Source: Paenibacillus sp. RC334 (GTDB taxonomy: Bacteria; Bacillota; Bacilli; Paenibacillales; Paenibacillaceae). Taken from it: a stretch of 64,000 nt of DNA. The notes under the pieces were generated by a model, which ran no database searches, was not told the DNA's origin, and saw only the letters and a list, made by a program, of their open reading frames with translations. Shown piece by piece: positions 61,631 through 64,000 of this stretch. Each line of letters starts with the position of its first letter. Position 1 is the first letter of the stretch. The stretch is taken from positions 868,001 through 932,000 of the forward strand of contig NZ_CP125370.1 in assembly GCF_030034735.1 (NCBI RefSeq), read 5' to 3'. The position numbers and the translations under genes were made by a program.

Positions 61631-63181
61631 GTGAAAGCTGAAACAGAAGGAAGGCTGAGGACGATGAAGAAACCCCAAAAGCAACGACGTTCCAACATTT
61701 GGCTGCTCGTAGCTGCAACTGCGATTTTGGTCTGTGCTATTCTGGTCAGTATCGCTATACGGAATAGCCCTGAGCCGAAAGCAGAAAGTAGCGTCAGCAT
61801 GTGGCTGACGTCACCGGACCCGGCGAATCGCCTGACCGAGCAAGCTCCGATACATTGGAGTAACGATAATGCTAAAGGCGGCGCAGCCAACTCGAACGTA
61901 CTGACGGTTGAGGTGAAGCCGGATATTCGTTACCAGACGATGGAGGGGTTCGGCGCAGCGGTATCCGGTTCATCCGCTTATCTCATGAATCACGGCATGT
62001 CTCCGGATCAGCGTGACCAGTTACTCAACGATTTGTTTACCGCGAGCGGTATTCAATTGAGCTATATTCGCCACACCATCGGGGCATCCGATTATTCGGT
62101 GGATGAACAAGGGCAGCCCAGCAGCTATACCTATGACGATGTGGCATCAGGCAAGGACTATGATCTGAACCACTTTTCCATTACCAAGGATCAGGACGTG
62201 ACGGATGTGCTAAAGCAAATCGTACGCAGAAATTCTGACCTTCGGATTATGGGAACTCCGTGGACTGCGCCGCCCTGGATGAAATATGGGGAGCAGACGT
62301 ACAATGGCTGGTATTTGGACTATAACGATCCGCGCGTCTATTCCGCATATGCTGACTATTTTGTACGTTATATTCAGGCTTATGCGAACGAAGGCATTCC
62401 GATTCAGGCGATTTCCATTCAAAATGAGCCAGAGTTCACCACGTCCAAGTATCCCAGCATGAGTATGGGGGCAGCCGAGCAGGCAAACTTTATTAAGCAA
62501 TATTTGGGTCCTGCCTTAAGTCGGAACAAATTGTCCACCCAGATTATTGCTTTTGACCATAACTGGGATACCGGGAGTGATTATGCCCATACAGTGTTGG
62601 GAGATGAGCAATCTCAAAGCTATACGCACGGCACGGCCTTTCACTGCTACAAAGGAGAGCCCACAGCGATGACAGACGTGCATAATGCCTTTCCGAACAA
62701 GGCTGTGTACATGACAGAATGCAGTGGGGGGCAGTGGAGTCCGGATTTTGGGGATAATTTGAGCTGGGATATGTCCAAGCTGATCATCGGCGCACCACGG
62801 AACTGGTCGCAAAATGTTTTGTTCTGGAACGTGGCGCTTGATCCATCCGGTGGCCCGACAAATGGTGGCTGTACCAACTGTCGCGGTGTGGTTACCATTG
62901 ATCCATTGAGCGGTTCCGTTACTAAAAATGTGGAGTACTATGCGATTGGACATGCCAGCAAATTTGTCCGCCCGGGTGCGGTCCGTATTGATTCCACGCA
63001 TTACAGCGGAAGTATTGAAACGGTCGCCTACCGTAACCCCGACGGTACCCTTGTCCTGATTGCCGCTAATACGGAAGCGGACGAGCGGACTTTCAAGGTT
63101 CGGCAGGGAAGCAAAGTCTTTACCTGCAAGCTTCCTGCCAAATCGGCAGCTACCTTTCAATGGAACTCTTCGGCTTCATAA
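61631..63181 (+). CDS. Glycoside hydrolase family 30 enzyme, secreted or membrane-anchored
   Basis: A protein of about 516 residues. N-terminal basic stretch and one hydrophobic segment (SNIWLLVAATAILVCAILVS) act as signal or anchor; a beta/alpha barrel and a C-terminal beta-sandwich follow. YQTMEGFGAAVSGSSAYLMN is the GH30 start, acid/base Glu near 267 (AISIQNEPEFTT), nucleophile Glu near 363 (AVYMTECSGGQWSP). The subgroup with beta-1,6-glucanase or glucosylceramidase activity fits better than xylanase, but this is uncertain. GTG 61631 follows AAGGGGGAA; ATG 61664 is an alternative. It pairs with the GH3 enzyme, which could finish the released oligosaccharides. Confidence 0.9.
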   Translation: MKAETEGRLRTMKKPQKQRRSNIWLLVAATAILVCAILVSIAIRNSPEPKAESSVSMWLTSPDPANRLTEQAPIHWSNDNAKGGAANSNVLTVEVKPDIRYQTMEGFGAAVSGSSAYLMNHGMSPDQRDQLLNDLFTASGIQLSYIRHTIGASDYSVDEQGQPSSYTYDDVASGKDYDLNHFSITKDQDVTDVLKQIVRRNSDLRIMGTPWTAPPWMKYGEQTYNGWYLDYNDPRVYSAYADYFVRYIQAYANEGIPIQAISIQNEPEFTTSKYPSMSMGAAEQANFIKQYLGPALSRNKLSTQIIAFDHNWDTGSDYAHTVLGDEQSQSYTHGTAFHCYKGEPTAMTDVHNAFPNKAVYMTECSGGQWSPDFGDNLSWDMSKLIIGAPRNWSQNVLFWNVALDPSGGPTNGGCTNCRGVVTIDPLSGSVTKNVEYYAIGHASKFVRPGAVRIDSTHYSGSIETVAYRNPDGTLVLIAANTEADERTFKVRQGSKVFTCKLPAKSAATFQWNSSAS

Positions 63182-63216
63182 AAACGCCATTCCTATGAAT
63201 GCTTAACAGTAGATTT

Positions 63217-63252
63217 AGAGCGCTCAGCCTATCCGGCTGAGTGCTCTTTTTG
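63217..63252 (+). terminator. Intrinsic terminator after the GH30 gene
   Basis: AGAGCGCTCAGCC and GGCTGAGTGCTCT (one wobble), a 4-base loop and TTTTT. Confidence 0.93.
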
Positions 63253-63429
63253 TGTGTGCTCCAAAGTTCAAACCACGAAAAGATAAAATTTTAGCATTGT
63301 TCAGAATTGGTTCGGGGCCGACCATCACTCAATCGTTCAAAAAGTGAGTGCAGTCACCACAAGTATATTGAACTTATCTGAAATTTTTTTATAATACATA
63401 ATAGTAACGATTCAGATAGGCGGTGTTCC

Positions 63430-63780
63430 GCATTGCAAAAGCATGGTTAGACCTTTACGCACAGTTTACGGATTTGTCTGAGGAAGACAAAAAGCGACTA
63501 AGTTATATGAAGGCATTCGTGAAGCTCGTTTTCGGAACGGATTAGCATGTGTCCATTGCGGAAGTCTTCGTGTGAAGCGAAATGGAACGTATCGCGAACG
63601 TCAACGTTACTTATGTAAGGATTGTAGGAAGAGCTTCAACGATATAAGTGGTACTCCCATTTCTGGCACACACCATCCAGAGAAATGGATGCAAGATAGA
63701 TGGATGATGGTTCAAGATAATGGGAAGTCTCTAACGATTTGATGGTGTAGCGACTCGCTACTTGGATAATTACCTATTTT
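63430..63780 (+). pseudogene. Decayed IS1595-family transposase
   Basis: Fragments in two or more frames. An N-terminal piece (LYAQFTDLSEEDKKRLSY) is followed after a frameshift near 63505 by EGIREARFRNGLACVHCGSL, the zinc-ribbon start, then RYLCKDCRKSFNDISGTPIS and THHPEKWM. The DDE core is deleted: after a stop near 63740 only the typical C-terminal end GVATRYLDNYLFWHRV remains. Transposition is impossible. I could not find clear terminal inverted repeats. Confidence 0.82.
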
Positions 63781-63905
63781 GGCATCGTGTCAAAAACCAA
63801 ATTTCACCACAATACGGTTATTTAAAACTGGCTAATGGATGTTTAGAAAAGTTGTTTCAATTGATGTGGGCTTACAATATACCAAAAAAGTGGGTGAAAT
63901 ATTAG
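63781..63905 (+). pseudogene. C-terminal fragment of an unidentified gene
   Basis: A reading frame ending at TAG 63903-63905 reads YLKLANGCLEKLFQLMWAYN and IPKKWVKY. It is joined in frame to the transposase relic and looks like the tail of a separate protein. Family not recognised. Confidence 0.35.
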
Positions 63906-64000
63906 ATGGAAATTGATGAAATTATAAGTGTGGTTCCTTACGATGAAAAGTGGAATACTTTATTTCAAAGCGAAAAGGCAAATCTTTTGAAGGCTTTCGG
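63906..64000 (+). CDS. GrpB/UPF0157-family nucleotidyltransferase-like protein, 5' part
   Basis: The first 31 residues (MEIDEIISVVPYDEKWNTLF, then QSEKANLLKAF) match the start of GrpB/UPF0157 proteins, where VVPYDPxW is characteristic. The gene runs off the window. The ribosome site is weak (GTGGGTGAAAT). Function of the family is unknown; a nucleotidyltransferase fold is assigned to it. Confidence 0.7.
   Translation, partial: MEIDEIISVVPYDEKWNTLFQSEKANLLKAF

Noticed and set aside
1..64000. CRISPR arrays, tRNA or rRNA genes, prophage
   Set aside because: No regularly spaced repeats, cloverleaf-type genes, integrase or phage structural genes were seen.

Overview
The window reads as a chromosomal segment of a low-to-mid GC, Gram-positive, spore-forming soil bacterium, most likely Paenibacillus, close to P. 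polymyxa. This rests on recognised protein families: DesK/DesR with an acyl-lipid desaturase, Dgk/Dck deoxynucleoside kinases, YfkO/HypO and HypR, YkoEDC, SLH-anchored surface proteins, a PL3 pectate lyase and GH3/GH30 hydrolases. AGGAGG-type ribosome binding sites, many TTG/GTG starts and strong U-tailed terminators agree. I could not compare it with any database. No phage, plasmid, CRISPR, tRNA or rRNA is visible. The only mobile-element trace is a decayed IS1595-type transposase at the right end.

Layout. 1-7.5 kb: the 3' end of an rRNA uracil methyltransferase, a WYL regulator with a VOC protein, a HEAT protein, an XRE regulator, an amino-acid permease, an acetyltransferase and a secreted protein. 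8-15.4 kb: a large SLH surface protein, a divergent hypO/hypR disulfide-stress pair, a Fur-box siderophore-binding lipoprotein, and a folD-fchA operon read leftward from a ZTP riboswitch. 15.4-20 kb: the membrane-fluidity module des-desK-desR and the dgk-dck pair. 20-28 kb: an Rpn-type nuclease, a Gfo/Idh/MocA oxidoreductase, a metNPQ-M20 peptidase operon and rtcB. 28-34.2 kb: a quinate/shikimate-type cluster (aroE-like, two paralogous MFS transporters around a LysR gene, aroD) plus aroK. 34.2-45.5 kb: pectate lyase, a kinase-like protein, a glycosyltransferase, an MFS pump, cysK, an aldo/keto reductase, a WYL regulator pair, a nucleotidyltransferase and tatD. 45.5-51.4 kb: a TPP-riboswitch ykoEDC transporter and a second metNPQ set whose metQ leader holds a palindrome of about 190 bp. 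51.7-57.1 kb: a 139-residue protein with a beta-grasp-like pattern next to a 1656-residue DUF4132 protein. 57.3-64 kb: another Gfo/Idh/MocA enzyme, GH3 and GH30 glycosidases, the IS relic and the start of a GrpB-family gene.

How the genes work together. Several loci pair a regulator with its target: DesK/DesR with a palindrome before des, HypR with HypO, and LysR between two transporters that each carry the same GTGAA-N4-TTCAC palindrome. Two riboswitches (ZTP, TPP) fit the genes below them. The FolD has Glu in place of the conserved cyclohydrolase Gln and is translationally coupled to a separate cyclohydrolase, FchA, which suggests the two activities are divided between them.

Caution. Four otherwise well-preserved genes (des, ykoD, an MFS gene, a WYL regulator) are each broken by a one-base length change in a mononucleotide run. 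Either the sequence has homopolymer errors or this strain has several fresh frameshifts. Read these genes as probably functional in relatives.
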